NCBI GenBank assembly: GCA_913054425.1
Contig: CAJXJG010000015.1
Coordinates: 1-17,274, forward strand
From: an uncultured Fidelibacterota bacterium
GTDB taxonomy: Bacteria > Fidelibacterota > Marinisomatia > Marinisomatales > UBA8229
Direction of reading: 5' to 3'
Length of the DNA stretch: 17,274 nucleotides
Shown here: piece after piece, positions 8,690-15,683 of the stretch
Numbering within the stretch: the stretch's first letter is position 1
Layout: each line of letters starts with the position of its first letter
Translations under genes and position numbers: made by a program
Notes under the pieces: model-generated
The model's database searches: none
Seen by the model: only the letters and a program-made list of their open reading frames with translations
What the model was told of the DNA's origin: nothing

Positions 8690-9721
8690 ATGAAAGAACA
8701 ACATTCAAAAGGTCTAAGTGAAAGGGAACACCTAGTCCTCATGACAACAATTGAAGATTATATTGAAGTAAATCACCCCGTTGGGTCCAGTTTTCTAAAA
8801 AAACGTCATTTTTTTTCTTTTAGTCCAGCAACAATTCGGAACACTCTGGCATGCTTGGAATCAAAAGGAATGCTTACTCATATGCATACCTCTGCAGGGC
8901 GAATTCCAACAGATGAAGGTTACAGATATTATGTCGATCAGTTCTCTGGTAGTGAAAAAAAAGAAGATAAATTAGATGAGGAGACTTTTAAAAACCTTAT
9001 TAAGATGACCTCGAATATTGATGATTTGATGCAGGCAACTGCAACTTTGTTATCTAAAGTAAGCCGATTGTTCGGTTTTGTTATGATTTCTGAGGCGAAT
9101 AAAAGTATTTTAACAGACATTGAACTTATTTCTCTTTCCTCTGACCGTATTATGATGGTTCTTGCTATGAAAACAGGATTAATTCGTTCAATTGTACTTG
9201 AGCTGAAAGTAGTTGTTAATCAGAATGAATTAGATAGAATTACTGCAATTTTAAAGGAATGTTTACTTGGTCTTTCATTAGATGAAATTCAGAAGACAAT
9301 CCATCTTCGCGTGTGTGGATCAGATGTATTTGACCATGAAATTATTCAGGTATTGATTAATAAACCAACTACACATTTCTGTCTTAAAGGTAATTCATTG
9401 ATTTATACTTCATCCTTTAGTGAATTGTTAAATTACCCTGAATTTCAGGAAGTCACGGTACTTCGGAAAACAATTAAAGCTTTGGAGAAAAGGAACATTA
9501 AACAGTTCATAAATTCTAATGTGGGTTTGAAAAAGAAATATATCTTTATAGGTCATGAGACAAATAATGATCTCATGGGTCATTTTTCAATTTTGACTTC
9601 CCGATTTAGTAGTGATTTAGTAACTGGTCAATTGGCTGTTTTAGGTCCTACGCGGATACGTTATCAATTTGTGAAGCGTATACTTGAGGATTTTTCGGAG
9701 GTGTTGCCGAATGTCTGTTAA
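8690..9721 (+). CDS. hrcA: Heat-inducible transcription repressor HrcA
   Basis: HrcA represses chaperone genes by binding CIRCE operators and is kept active by GroEL in well-studied bacteria. The 343-residue protein has the N-terminal winged helix: SPATIRN (45-51) in the recognition region, then HTSAGRIPTDEGYRYYVD (66-83), the most conserved stretch of the family. The second part is the GAF-like dimer domain, ending with IGHE, a GQLAVLGP strand and GPTRIRY (319-325). The usual Asp after ATIRN is Thr52. The length is normal. I found no CIRCE site in the 51-base leader, so self-regulation is not evident here. It overlaps grpE by eleven bases. Confidence 0.95.
   Translation: MKEQHSKGLSEREHLVLMTTIEDYIEVNHPVGSSFLKKRHFFSFSPATIRNTLACLESKGMLTHMHTSAGRIPTDEGYRYYVDQFSGSEKKEDKLDEETFKNLIKMTSNIDDLMQATATLLSKVSRLFGFVMISEANKSILTDIELISLSSDRIMMVLAMKTGLIRSIVLELKVVVNQNELDRITAILKECLLGLSLDEIQKTIHLRVCGSDVFDHEIIQVLINKPTTHFCLKGNSLIYTSSFSELLNYPEFQEVTVLRKTIKALEKRNIKQFINSNVGLKKKYIFIGHETNNDLMGHFSILTSRFSSDLVTGQLAVLGPTRIRYQFVKRILEDFSEVLPNVC
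9697..9701 (+). promoter_or_regulatory. Strong ribosome binding site for grpE
   Basis: GGAGG lies inside the end of hrcA, nine bases before the ATG at 9711. It settles the grpE start at 9711 rather than the in-frame ATG at 9684, which would add nine residues unlike any GrpE and has no such site. Confidence 0.75.
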
Positions 9722-10265
9722 AAAACAGGAAAAAGTTGATTTATCTCAAGAGAAGATTAAGCCAGAGAAAAAAAAGACTTCCTCAAAAAAGGGTTCTAAA
9801 GAAAAACAAAAAATCAATGAATTAAAGCAAAAATTGGTTCAAGGAGAGGATCGACATCTTCGTCTTGTTGCAGAATTTGATAATTTCCGCCGCCGGAAAG
9901 AGAAAGAGATAACTCAAATGCTGCAATATGAGGGCAAAGCAATATTTGAAGATTTGTTGTCCATCATTGATGATTTAGATCGATTAGCTGAGGCATTCAA
10001 TAATCATAAGGAATCCGATGGTGGATCGTCTATTGAGGAGGGAGTTCAATTAATTCAATCAAATATGAGAAAGTTTTTAAAAGATTGGAAAATAGAATCC
10101 TATGGTACACCAGGCGAAATATTGGATTTAGATATTCATGATGCGATTATGATTCGAAAAGAAAAGGGTAAAAAGGAAGATGAAATCCTGCAAGTTTTTC
10201 AAAAGGGTTATGCTTACAAAGATAAGGTAGTCCGCCATGCAAAGGTGATTGTCAATAAAAAATGA
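9711..10265 (+). CDS. grpE: Nucleotide exchange factor GrpE
   Basis: GrpE releases ADP from DnaK during the chaperone cycle. From the ATG at 9711 it is 184 residues long. Residues 1-40 are a Lys/Glu-rich disordered tail, followed by a long coiled-coil helix (about 31-100) with the signature AEFDNFRRR at 54-62. The C-terminal beta-wing domain carries the DLDIHDAIM stretch (129-137) and the QVFQKGYAYKDKVVRHAKVIV ending. The start codon sits inside hrcA, eleven bases before its stop, and the gene ends in a four-base ATGA overlap with dnaJ, so the three are almost surely co-transcribed and coupled. dnaK is not next to it. Confidence 0.95.
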   Translation: MSVKKQEKVDLSQEKIKPEKKKTSSKKGSKEKQKINELKQKLVQGEDRHLRLVAEFDNFRRRKEKEITQMLQYEGKAIFEDLLSIIDDLDRLAEAFNNHKESDGGSSIEEGVQLIQSNMRKFLKDWKIESYGTPGEILDLDIHDAIMIRKEKGKKEDEILQVFQKGYAYKDKVVRHAKVIVNKK

Positions 10266-11383
10266 AAGATTTGTATGAGATTTTAGGTTTGGATAATACT
10301 GCAACAGCAGAGGAAATAAAGCGGGCCTATCGTAAAATTGCTATGAAATACCATCCCGATAAAAACCCCGGAAATAAAGAAGCAGAACAGCAATTTAAAA
10401 AATCAGCTGAAGCTTATTCTGTATTGAGTAATGAACATAAACGTGCGCAGTATGATCAATTTGGTCATGCAGGGGTAGGAATGGGAGATATGGATTCCGG
10501 CCCAGGATTTAGCGGGCAGATGTCCATGGATGATATTTTCAGTCAATTCAGTGATATTTTTGGGGGACAGAATCCTTTTCAGGATATTTTTGGTGGTTCA
10601 ACAAGACGAAGCAGTCATATACGAAAAGCAAAAGACCTGCGTGTTTCAATTGAGTTAGATTTTCCCGATATACTGCACGGAACTGAAAAAAAAATCCGTA
10701 TCAAACGGTTTGAAATATGCACAACTTGCGATGGAAACGGAGCTAAGCCAGGGACGACACCTTCCCAGTGCAGGCATTGTGGGGGGAGCGGTCAGGTACA
10801 AAGAATGTCACAATCTTTTTTCGGGCAATCCGTTGTTGTAAGTGATTGTCCCGTTTGTCGTGGAGAGGGAGAATTAAATGAACATCCGTGTCGTGATTGC
10901 AGTGGTCGGGGAATTACCCGCAAAACAGCAACTATTAAAATTTCAGTTCCCAAAGGGGTTTCCACGGGGAATTATATGACTTTGAGCAAAGAAGGGAATA
11001 AAGGTGGAAAGGGCATTGAACCGGGGGATCTCGTTGTTTATTTTGAAGAGAAAGAGCATCCCTTTTTTATTCGGCATGGGCTTGATATTTTTATAGAAGC
11101 GCAAGTGCCTGTTTTTTGGGCTGTATTAGGGGGCACTATTGACGTACCTACAATTGATGGTAAAGCCAGCCTAAAAATACCAGTCGGTATTCAATCTGGA
11201 CAGATTCTCAGAATGCGCGGAAAAGGATTTCCAAAATTAAGAGGAAGCCAAAAAGGAGATCAACTTGTGAGAATACAAGTTTCAACACCAAACTCCCTGA
11301 GTAAAAAAGAAAAGGATTTGTTTTCAGAATTAGCTAGTTTAAACGGGGAGTTGAAACCAAAGTTTAATAAAGTTGATTTTTAG
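10262..11383 (+). CDS. dnaJ: Chaperone protein DnaJ
   Basis: DnaJ delivers unfolded clients to DnaK and stimulates its ATPase. All domains of a class A Hsp40 are present in 373 residues: J-domain 1-67 with HPDK at 31-34, a Gly/Phe-rich linker at about 68-112, and a zinc domain with four CxxCxGxG repeats (Cys153/156, 170/173, 196/199, 210/213). C-terminal client-binding and dimer domains follow (about 120-150 and 220-360). No cysteine or key residue is missing. The ATG overlaps grpE's stop by four bases. The TAG stop shares its G with the GTG start of the ComEA-like gene, so the heat-shock transcript may read on into the next block. Confidence 0.97.
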   Translation: MKDLYEILGLDNTATAEEIKRAYRKIAMKYHPDKNPGNKEAEQQFKKSAEAYSVLSNEHKRAQYDQFGHAGVGMGDMDSGPGFSGQMSMDDIFSQFSDIFGGQNPFQDIFGGSTRRSSHIRKAKDLRVSIELDFPDILHGTEKKIRIKRFEICTTCDGNGAKPGTTPSQCRHCGGSGQVQRMSQSFFGQSVVVSDCPVCRGEGELNEHPCRDCSGRGITRKTATIKISVPKGVSTGNYMTLSKEGNKGGKGIEPGDLVVYFEEKEHPFFIRHGLDIFIEAQVPVFWAVLGGTIDVPTIDGKASLKIPVGIQSGQILRMRGKGFPKLRGSQKGDQLVRIQVSTPNSLSKKEKDLFSELASLNGELKPKFNKVDF

Positions 11384-11832
11384 TGAAACTCTTTACTTCT
11401 CAGAAAAAAACTGTTTTTCGTTTTTTGATTGGTACGATGCTTGTCGGACTAATTGTTGGGGCTGTGAGGCATAATTATTTTGATAGAAAACATGATAATA
11501 TTTTAACCCAGGGGGAAAAGACATCCTTTTTAAGAGACGGTCAATTACCTCTTGAAAAGGAATCAGTTAATCTGTTTCTAGATTTTGTTGCGGATGGTCA
11601 AAAAGAAGAATTGAGTGAAGGTAGTATTAAGAAAAAAATTGAAATAATTTATGTTAATACTGCAAAGAAAGAGGAATTGATTAATTTGCCAAATGTAGGT
11701 CCAGTTATGGCAGAGCGAATAATTCGATTTCGAGAAGATTTTGGAATGTTTAAATCAATTGACGATTTAACAAGAGTAAAGGGGATCGGTCCAAAAACGT
11801 TGGATAAAATGAGGAAATATGTAACAATTTAA
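11383..11832 (+). CDS. ComEA-like membrane-anchored helix-hairpin-helix protein
   Basis: The 149-residue protein has a basic start, a membrane helix at about 11-28, an acidic/Lys-rich linker (35-85) and a C-terminal double helix-hairpin-helix domain. That domain opens with YVNTAKKEEL (90-99) and has hairpins LPNVG (102-106) and VKGIG (132-136), the spacing of ComEA. In competent bacteria ComEA binds incoming double-stranded DNA in the periplasm. Other proteins with this domain exist, including GspK-related and uncharacterised ones, so a DNA-uptake role is inferred. The start is GTG, sharing one base with dnaJ's stop; no clear Shine-Dalgarno is seen. It stands just before a pilin-like gene and a GspL-like gene, which supports a role in a pilus-like apparatus. 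Confidence 0.8.
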   Translation: MKLFTSQKKTVFRFLIGTMLVGLIVGAVRHNYFDRKHDNILTQGEKTSFLRDGQLPLEKESVNLFLDFVADGQKEELSEGSIKKKIEIIYVNTAKKEELINLPNVGPVMAERIIRFREDFGMFKSIDDLTRVKGIGPKTLDKMRKYVTI

Positions 11833-11845
11833 TTTAGTTAATTAT

Positions 11846-12589
11846 ATGAATATGAAAAAAAGTCAAAAGCGAAATGATTTGATAGAACTGCTAATTGTCT
11901 TGGCGTTTATTGCTATGATTTTCACTATTTATGTACCGGTAGGAATATGGGAAGAAGAAGATAATTTCCGTGGAAAAAGTCGTTTTCGAATGAAGACTAT
12001 TTATGGAGTGGAATCTTTTTTTGAACTATTAACAGATACCTATGAGACTGATGGACTGTGGGCAATGAATGTCGTTAATGCTGTGAGGGATTCATTAACT
12101 GCAGATTCAACCTATTTAGGGTTGCAAGCCATGTTCCTGAACAATAGAGACATTCATGTAGACATACCAAACGGTTTTGAAACAGAGTATGATACTACTT
12201 TTGGATTTATGAAAATGAGAAGGGATACAATAACTGATACTACAGTTACTATTGTTGTTTTTTCTGAGGAATTATCCCGGAATGATACAGTTTTTATCCA
12301 GGGTAAAACTCTTAATAAAATAAGGATGGACCCTTACTTTCGAAAGATATTAAGTAAAGAACCTGTACAAAGAATAGAGGTCGTGGAATATTACGATAAA
12401 TATATGCCTGATTCTTCAATGTTTTTTTGTCCTGTTACGAATGATCCATATAAAATTACACTTGAAGAATCTAGCCTTAAAATAGCAAGCCCAATTACGG
12501 AAATGTATAAAGAATCCAGGTATATATTTTTTTCATTTAAAGCATTTAATCATGGATATATTGATGATGGAGCTCGAAGTTGGGATTGA
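11846..12589 (+). CDS. Small membrane protein with pilin-like N-terminal helix
   Basis: The family is not recognised. The 247-residue protein has a basic start (MNMKKSQKRN) and a helix at 12-30 whose LIELLIVLAFIAMI resembles the N-terminal segment of type IV pilins and type II pseudopilins, including the Glu at the pilin +5 place (Glu14). The Gly-Phe cleavage site is missing: Arg9-Asn10 stand where GF would be, so a prepilin peptidase should not cut here. The remainder is probably extracytoplasmic: an aromatic/acidic segment, a beta-rich middle with Thr repeats (about 100-160), then FFCPVTNDPYKI near 192-203 and a HGYIDDGARSWD-type end, both of which recall minor pilins. It lies 13 bases after the ComEA-like gene; ATG codons at 11846 and 11852 are both possible starts. 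It may be a pilin-derived structural part kept in the inner membrane. Confidence 0.55.
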   Translation: MNMKKSQKRNDLIELLIVLAFIAMIFTIYVPVGIWEEEDNFRGKSRFRMKTIYGVESFFELLTDTYETDGLWAMNVVNAVRDSLTADSTYLGLQAMFLNNRDIHVDIPNGFETEYDTTFGFMKMRRDTITDTTVTIVVFSEELSRNDTVFIQGKTLNKIRMDPYFRKILSKEPVQRIEVVEYYDKYMPDSSMFFCPVTNDPYKITLEESSLKIASPITEMYKESRYIFFSFKAFNHGYIDDGARSWD

Positions 12590-12595
12590 TGAACA

Positions 12596-14326
12596 TTGAT
12601 TAACTTAATCTTAAATAACACACATCTTCTTTGTGCTCAATCGACAAAGAATCCACAGGGATTAAAGAGTACCAGTTTAGCTTCTCATAAATTTTCCCGG
12701 ACATTAAAGGAGGTTTCGCATGATGATCGGAAGCTGAGTTCACTCCTTCAAACAGCTTTTCGTAGCATTGCAAAATCTTGTTCTTTTCCTGGAGATGAAG
12801 TATATGTGGCTGTTGACGATGATCTCCTTTACCAGGATGTTCTTGTTTCAGAAAAAGATTTTTCAAAGGAGGATGCTTGGAAATATATCCTGTGGTCTGC
12901 AAAGCAGCGATGGGGAGAACAGCATAAACAGTATTCAACTTTTGCTCAGTCATATTTTGAAAAACCGAATGAATACCAGGTTATTTCATGTCCAGTAAAT
13001 TTGATAAACCAAATGAAAATAAAGATTAAGGATATGAATGCTGAACCTGTTTGGATGGGATTGTTTAGTGAAATCCTTCTGGAGGGCGATAAAAATAACA
13101 AGAGCATATTCATATTTGATCAAGGCAAATCTTATCGCGTCTTTCATCGAGATAGAGATGGTTATGTAGGTGGAATAATTAGATTTGTCTCTGGTGAATT
13201 TAAGATTCAATCATCAATTGGTAGAAGGGAATCCTTGAAAAGGATTTACCAGGAATTGAATAAAACTATTCAGTTTATATGTGTAGACCAGTTACCAAAA
13301 AGCAAATTAGTTCATTGGAAAAAAATGAGATTTTCGATTTTACAGCCACTTCAAGAGATAAGCACAAAAGGAATAAAAATGCCTCCTGACGTTTCTCACC
13401 GTGGATTAAATATTTTATCTGCATTAATTGGGGGCAGCGCTGCTGATGTAACGATCAATTTATTTAATATACCTTATATAAATGATATTTTACCACAACC
13501 GGTAAAAATTGATAAATTGAAAGAGATTAAAACTGAACCTGTTAAACCAATTAAAAAGTCTGGTCGAAAAGCGGTAAAAACGATTAAAAAACCATTTCAA
13601 ATGCAACCGGCATTTATTTTAGTCCTTATTATTGGGATAGTTTCCGGATCGATTTATCTCAGATTAAGTAAAAAAGAGGTACATTTTCCCTTTCTTCCAC
13701 GACTTGAATCTGAGGTTGTAACCTCAGAAGAATCTCCTATAGAAGTGCCTACTGAGTTTCAGCATAAAGAAGAGAAAATCAATTCAAAGACTTCTCCTTT
13801 TCAACCCCAGTACAATACCTCCCAATCGCTACTAAATACAGTTACTTATATCCTAAATACTATTTCTATTTCCGACCTGTCTTCTCTGTCAATTCAGGAT
13901 CTTAAAATGGAGTTAGCCTGGACATGCAATCAAGACACTGGATTCCTGCGTGGCTTGAAAGGAGTTCCAATTCAATTAGAAAAGGATAAAGTTAACAAAC
14001 ACAATCTGGTTGTTATCCTCAGTGAGGAAGTTGCAGCAGTACCTGAGAACTGGATTGAAAGAGATGATTTTATTACAATGATTTCAAATGAATATAATCA
14101 TCCCAATATCCGTTTACTTGAAACTATTGAAGATGGAATAAATAGTTTTGATCCGTTGATTTTACAAATTGATTCTATTGAAAAAATTCGGAGCTTTACC
14201 AAATGGGTTTCCGGATCTGCTGGAAATATAATTGTTCGAAAAGTTGAGGTGAATAATCGACATAATAATCAGGACTCCAACGCTGTTTTCCACATTGTAG
14301 TTTTTAAAAACAATTTTCATAGTTAA
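12596..14326 (+). CDS. GspL/PilM-PilN-like membrane protein
   Basis: The 576-residue protein is one I can place only by layout. Residues 1-300 look like an actin-like cytoplasmic domain (an INLILNNTHLLCAQ first strand, VYVAVDDD, SIFIFDQG at 170-177, and a helix near 275-283), as in PilM and GspL. A Lys/Pro-rich linker (about 303-337) leads to one membrane helix (339-356). The rest is extracytoplasmic: an acidic linker, then a helical/beta domain (about 410-576) that could match the ferredoxin-like domain of GspL or PilN/PilO. In type II secretion and type IV pili such proteins link the cytoplasmic motor to the periplasmic part. The start is TTG, six bases after the previous stop; an in-frame stop at 12590 excludes longer forms. 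Its position after a pilin-like gene agrees. No phosphate-binding motif confirms ATP binding. Confidence 0.5.
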   Translation: MINLILNNTHLLCAQSTKNPQGLKSTSLASHKFSRTLKEVSHDDRKLSSLLQTAFRSIAKSCSFPGDEVYVAVDDDLLYQDVLVSEKDFSKEDAWKYILWSAKQRWGEQHKQYSTFAQSYFEKPNEYQVISCPVNLINQMKIKIKDMNAEPVWMGLFSEILLEGDKNNKSIFIFDQGKSYRVFHRDRDGYVGGIIRFVSGEFKIQSSIGRRESLKRIYQELNKTIQFICVDQLPKSKLVHWKKMRFSILQPLQEISTKGIKMPPDVSHRGLNILSALIGGSAADVTINLFNIPYINDILPQPVKIDKLKEIKTEPVKPIKKSGRKAVKTIKKPFQMQPAFILVLIIGIVSGSIYLRLSKKEVHFPFLPRLESEVVTSEESPIEVPTEFQHKEEKINSKTSPFQPQYNTSQSLLNTVTYILNTISISDLSSLSIQDLKMELAWTCNQDTGFLRGLKGVPIQLEKDKVNKHNLVVILSEEVAAVPENWIERDDFITMISNEYNHPNIRLLETIEDGINSFDPLILQIDSIEKIRSFTKWVSGSAGNIIVRKVEVNNRHNNQDSNAVFHIVVFKNNFHS

Positions 14327-14341
14327 TATTGGAAAATTTGA

Positions 14342-14866
14342 ATGCAAATCCTCGCTGGGCAATATAAAGGCCGCAGGATTGTAACACTGCCTAGCTTATC
14401 TTACCGACCTACACAATCACGAATCCGTAAAAGTCTTTTCGATATAGTGGGAGGGTTGGAAGGGAAAATCGTGCTCGATCTTTACGCGGGATCAGGAATC
14501 CTGGGATTTGAGGCAGCAAGCCGTGGTGCGGAGGAAATTACCTTTGTAGAGAATAATCCAGATATGGTCAGGCTTCTTTATAAGAACCAGAATTTATTCA
14601 AAAATACGAATTTCTTTATTAAAAAAATAGATGCTGTAACATTTCTTAATTCTTGCGGAACATATGATTTAATACTTGCAGATCCTCCCTATGAGAATTT
14701 TTCACCAGGATATAAAATTGATGGAAAAAGTCTCGTTGATTTATGCTTAACAAAGGTTAAACTTCATGGGCAATTTATACTTGAAATGCCTTCGAAAATT
14801 GATTTAACAGGTACCCGTGAAAAAAAATACGGTGATACTAAATTAGTATTTTGGAACCAAACATGA
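14342..14866 (+). CDS. rsmD: 16S rRNA (guanine966-N2)-methyltransferase RsmD
   Basis: RsmD methylates N2 of G966 in 16S rRNA using S-adenosylmethionine. The 174-residue protein shows the family start (ILAGQYKGRRI), RPT at 22-24 followed by SRIRKSLFDI, the SAM-binding loop DLYAGSG at 46-52, a SRGAEEITFVE strand (60-70) and the catalytic DPPY at 114-117. The length is slightly short of the usual 180-200 but no domain is missing. Fifteen bases separate it from the GspL-like gene. Its stop overlaps the coaD start as ATGA; the rsmD-coaD pairing is common across bacteria, which supports both assignments. Confidence 0.95.
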   Translation: MQILAGQYKGRRIVTLPSLSYRPTQSRIRKSLFDIVGGLEGKIVLDLYAGSGILGFEAASRGAEEITFVENNPDMVRLLYKNQNLFKNTNFFIKKIDAVTFLNSCGTYDLILADPPYENFSPGYKIDGKSLVDLCLTKVKLHGQFILEMPSKIDLTGTREKKYGDTKLVFWNQT

Positions 14867-15339
14867 AAAAAGTTATTTATCCAGGCACATTTGATCCAAT
14901 TCACAACGGGCATCTTGATATTGCCAGAAGGGGATCAAAATTATTTGATGAGTTTGTCTTTGCAGTGGCGATTAATCCATCAAAAAAACCATTATTTACT
15001 GAAGCTGAACGAATTGAACTGATTAAAGAGGCAACTAGTGATATCCAAAATGTTTCTGTCCTGTCAACCAAAATACTGATTGTTGATCTGGCGAAAGAAG
15101 AAAATGCAATTGCCCTGATACGGGGTCTTCGTCATGTCAGTGATTTTGAACTTGAATTTCAGATGGCGATGATGAATTACCATCTCAATCCTGAGTTAAC
15201 AACTATTCTCATGATGCCCGAAGAAAAACATATTCATCTGAATTCCAATCTTATAAAAGAAATTGCCAGTTTGCATGGAGATATAGCAGACTATGTTCCC
15301 CCTGCGGTGAACGAACATTTAAAAGCTAAATTCAATTAA
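14863..15339 (+). CDS. coaD: Phosphopantetheine adenylyltransferase
   Basis: CoaD transfers AMP from ATP to 4'-phosphopantetheine, giving dephospho-CoA, the penultimate step of coenzyme A synthesis. The 158 residues hold PGTFDP (7-12) and HNGH (14-17), the nucleotidyltransferase site, then RGLRHVSDFELEFQMAMMN (87-105), the most conserved stretch of the family. The last motif is LNSNLIKEIA (126-135), where the more usual serines at the start (SSS-type) are replaced by Asn-Ser-Asn. The ATG at 14863 gives the normal family start and a four-base overlap with rsmD; the TTG at 14851 would add four foreign residues. Confidence 0.96.
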   Translation: MKKVIYPGTFDPIHNGHLDIARRGSKLFDEFVFAVAINPSKKPLFTEAERIELIKEATSDIQNVSVLSTKILIVDLAKEENAIALIRGLRHVSDFELEFQMAMMNYHLNPELTTILMMPEEKHIHLNSNLIKEIASLHGDIADYVPPAVNEHLKAKFN

Positions 15340-15348
15340 GAATTTTTT
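15328..15348 (+). terminator. Weak candidate terminator after coaD
   Basis: AAATTC, a six-base loop, then GAATTT and a run of six T overlap the coaD stop codon. The stem has one G-C pair only, so it is weak. It coincides with the 53-base gap before the zinc-ribbon gene and may be a leaky end or chance. Confidence 0.2.
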
Positions 15349-15375
15349 GTAATTTTCCCCGTTTCATTTTATCAG
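15347..15375 (+). promoter_or_regulatory. Weak candidate promoter before the zinc-ribbon gene
   Basis: TTGTAA (15347-15352) and TATCAG (15370-15375) are 17 bases apart in the 53-base gap after coaD; each matches four of six consensus bases. The low score makes this only a suggestion. Confidence 0.18.
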
Positions 15376-15392
15376 AAAACCGAAAGTTATCT

Positions 15393-15683
15393 ATGCCGAC
15401 ATACGATTACCTTTGCACGTCATGTGCTCATAAATTTGAGCATTTTCAATCCATGTCAGATGATCTCCTTGAGGAATGCCCTCTTTGCGGGTCGAAAGTG
15501 AGACGATTAGTAAGCGGGGGATCCGGATTGATTTTTAAAGGTTCGGGTTTTTACCTTACAGATTATAAGAATAAACCGGAGAATAAAAAGTCCCCGAAGA
15601 TAAAAGAGGGAAAAGAAACAAAAACAACAAAATCAAGCGAAACGTCTGAAAAGAAAGAAAAAAAATATAGTAGTAATGAGTAA
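15393..15683 (+). CDS. FmdB-family zinc ribbon protein
   Basis: The 96-residue protein starts with MPTYDYLCTSC, the hallmark of FmdB-type zinc ribbons, with four zinc-binding cysteines in two CxxC pairs (Cys8/Cys11 and Cys29/Cys32). GSGFYLTDY (50-58) is the usual conserved end of the domain. A hydrophilic tail rich in Lys, Glu, Ser and Thr (about 59-96) is probably disordered. Family members are called putative regulatory proteins, after one near formamide genes, but no general role is proven. The stop lies eight bases inside the next gene, so it should be co-translated with the dehydrogenase. Confidence 0.9.
   Translation: MPTYDYLCTSCAHKFEHFQSMSDDLLEECPLCGSKVRRLVSGGSGLIFKGSGFYLTDYKNKPENKKSPKIKEGKETKTTKSSETSEKKEKKYSSNE

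Noticed and set aside
9684..9710. Longer grpE start adding nine residues
   Set aside because: The extra residues are basic and unlike GrpE, and GGAGG at 9697-9701 serves the ATG at 9711.
12589..12603. ATG overlapping the pilin-like gene's stop as a start for the 576-residue gene
   Set aside because: That frame ends after four codons (Met-Asn-Ile-Asp-stop); the TTG at 12596 is the only usable start. A sequencing indel here cannot be excluded but is not needed.
12600..12953. Minus-strand open frame of 117 codons opposite the GspL-like gene
   Set aside because: No family features; the plus-strand frame is continuous over 576 codons and fits its neighbours.
14851..14862. Longer coaD start at a TTG
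   Set aside because: The ATG at 14863 gives the exact family N-terminus and a four-base overlap with rsmD.
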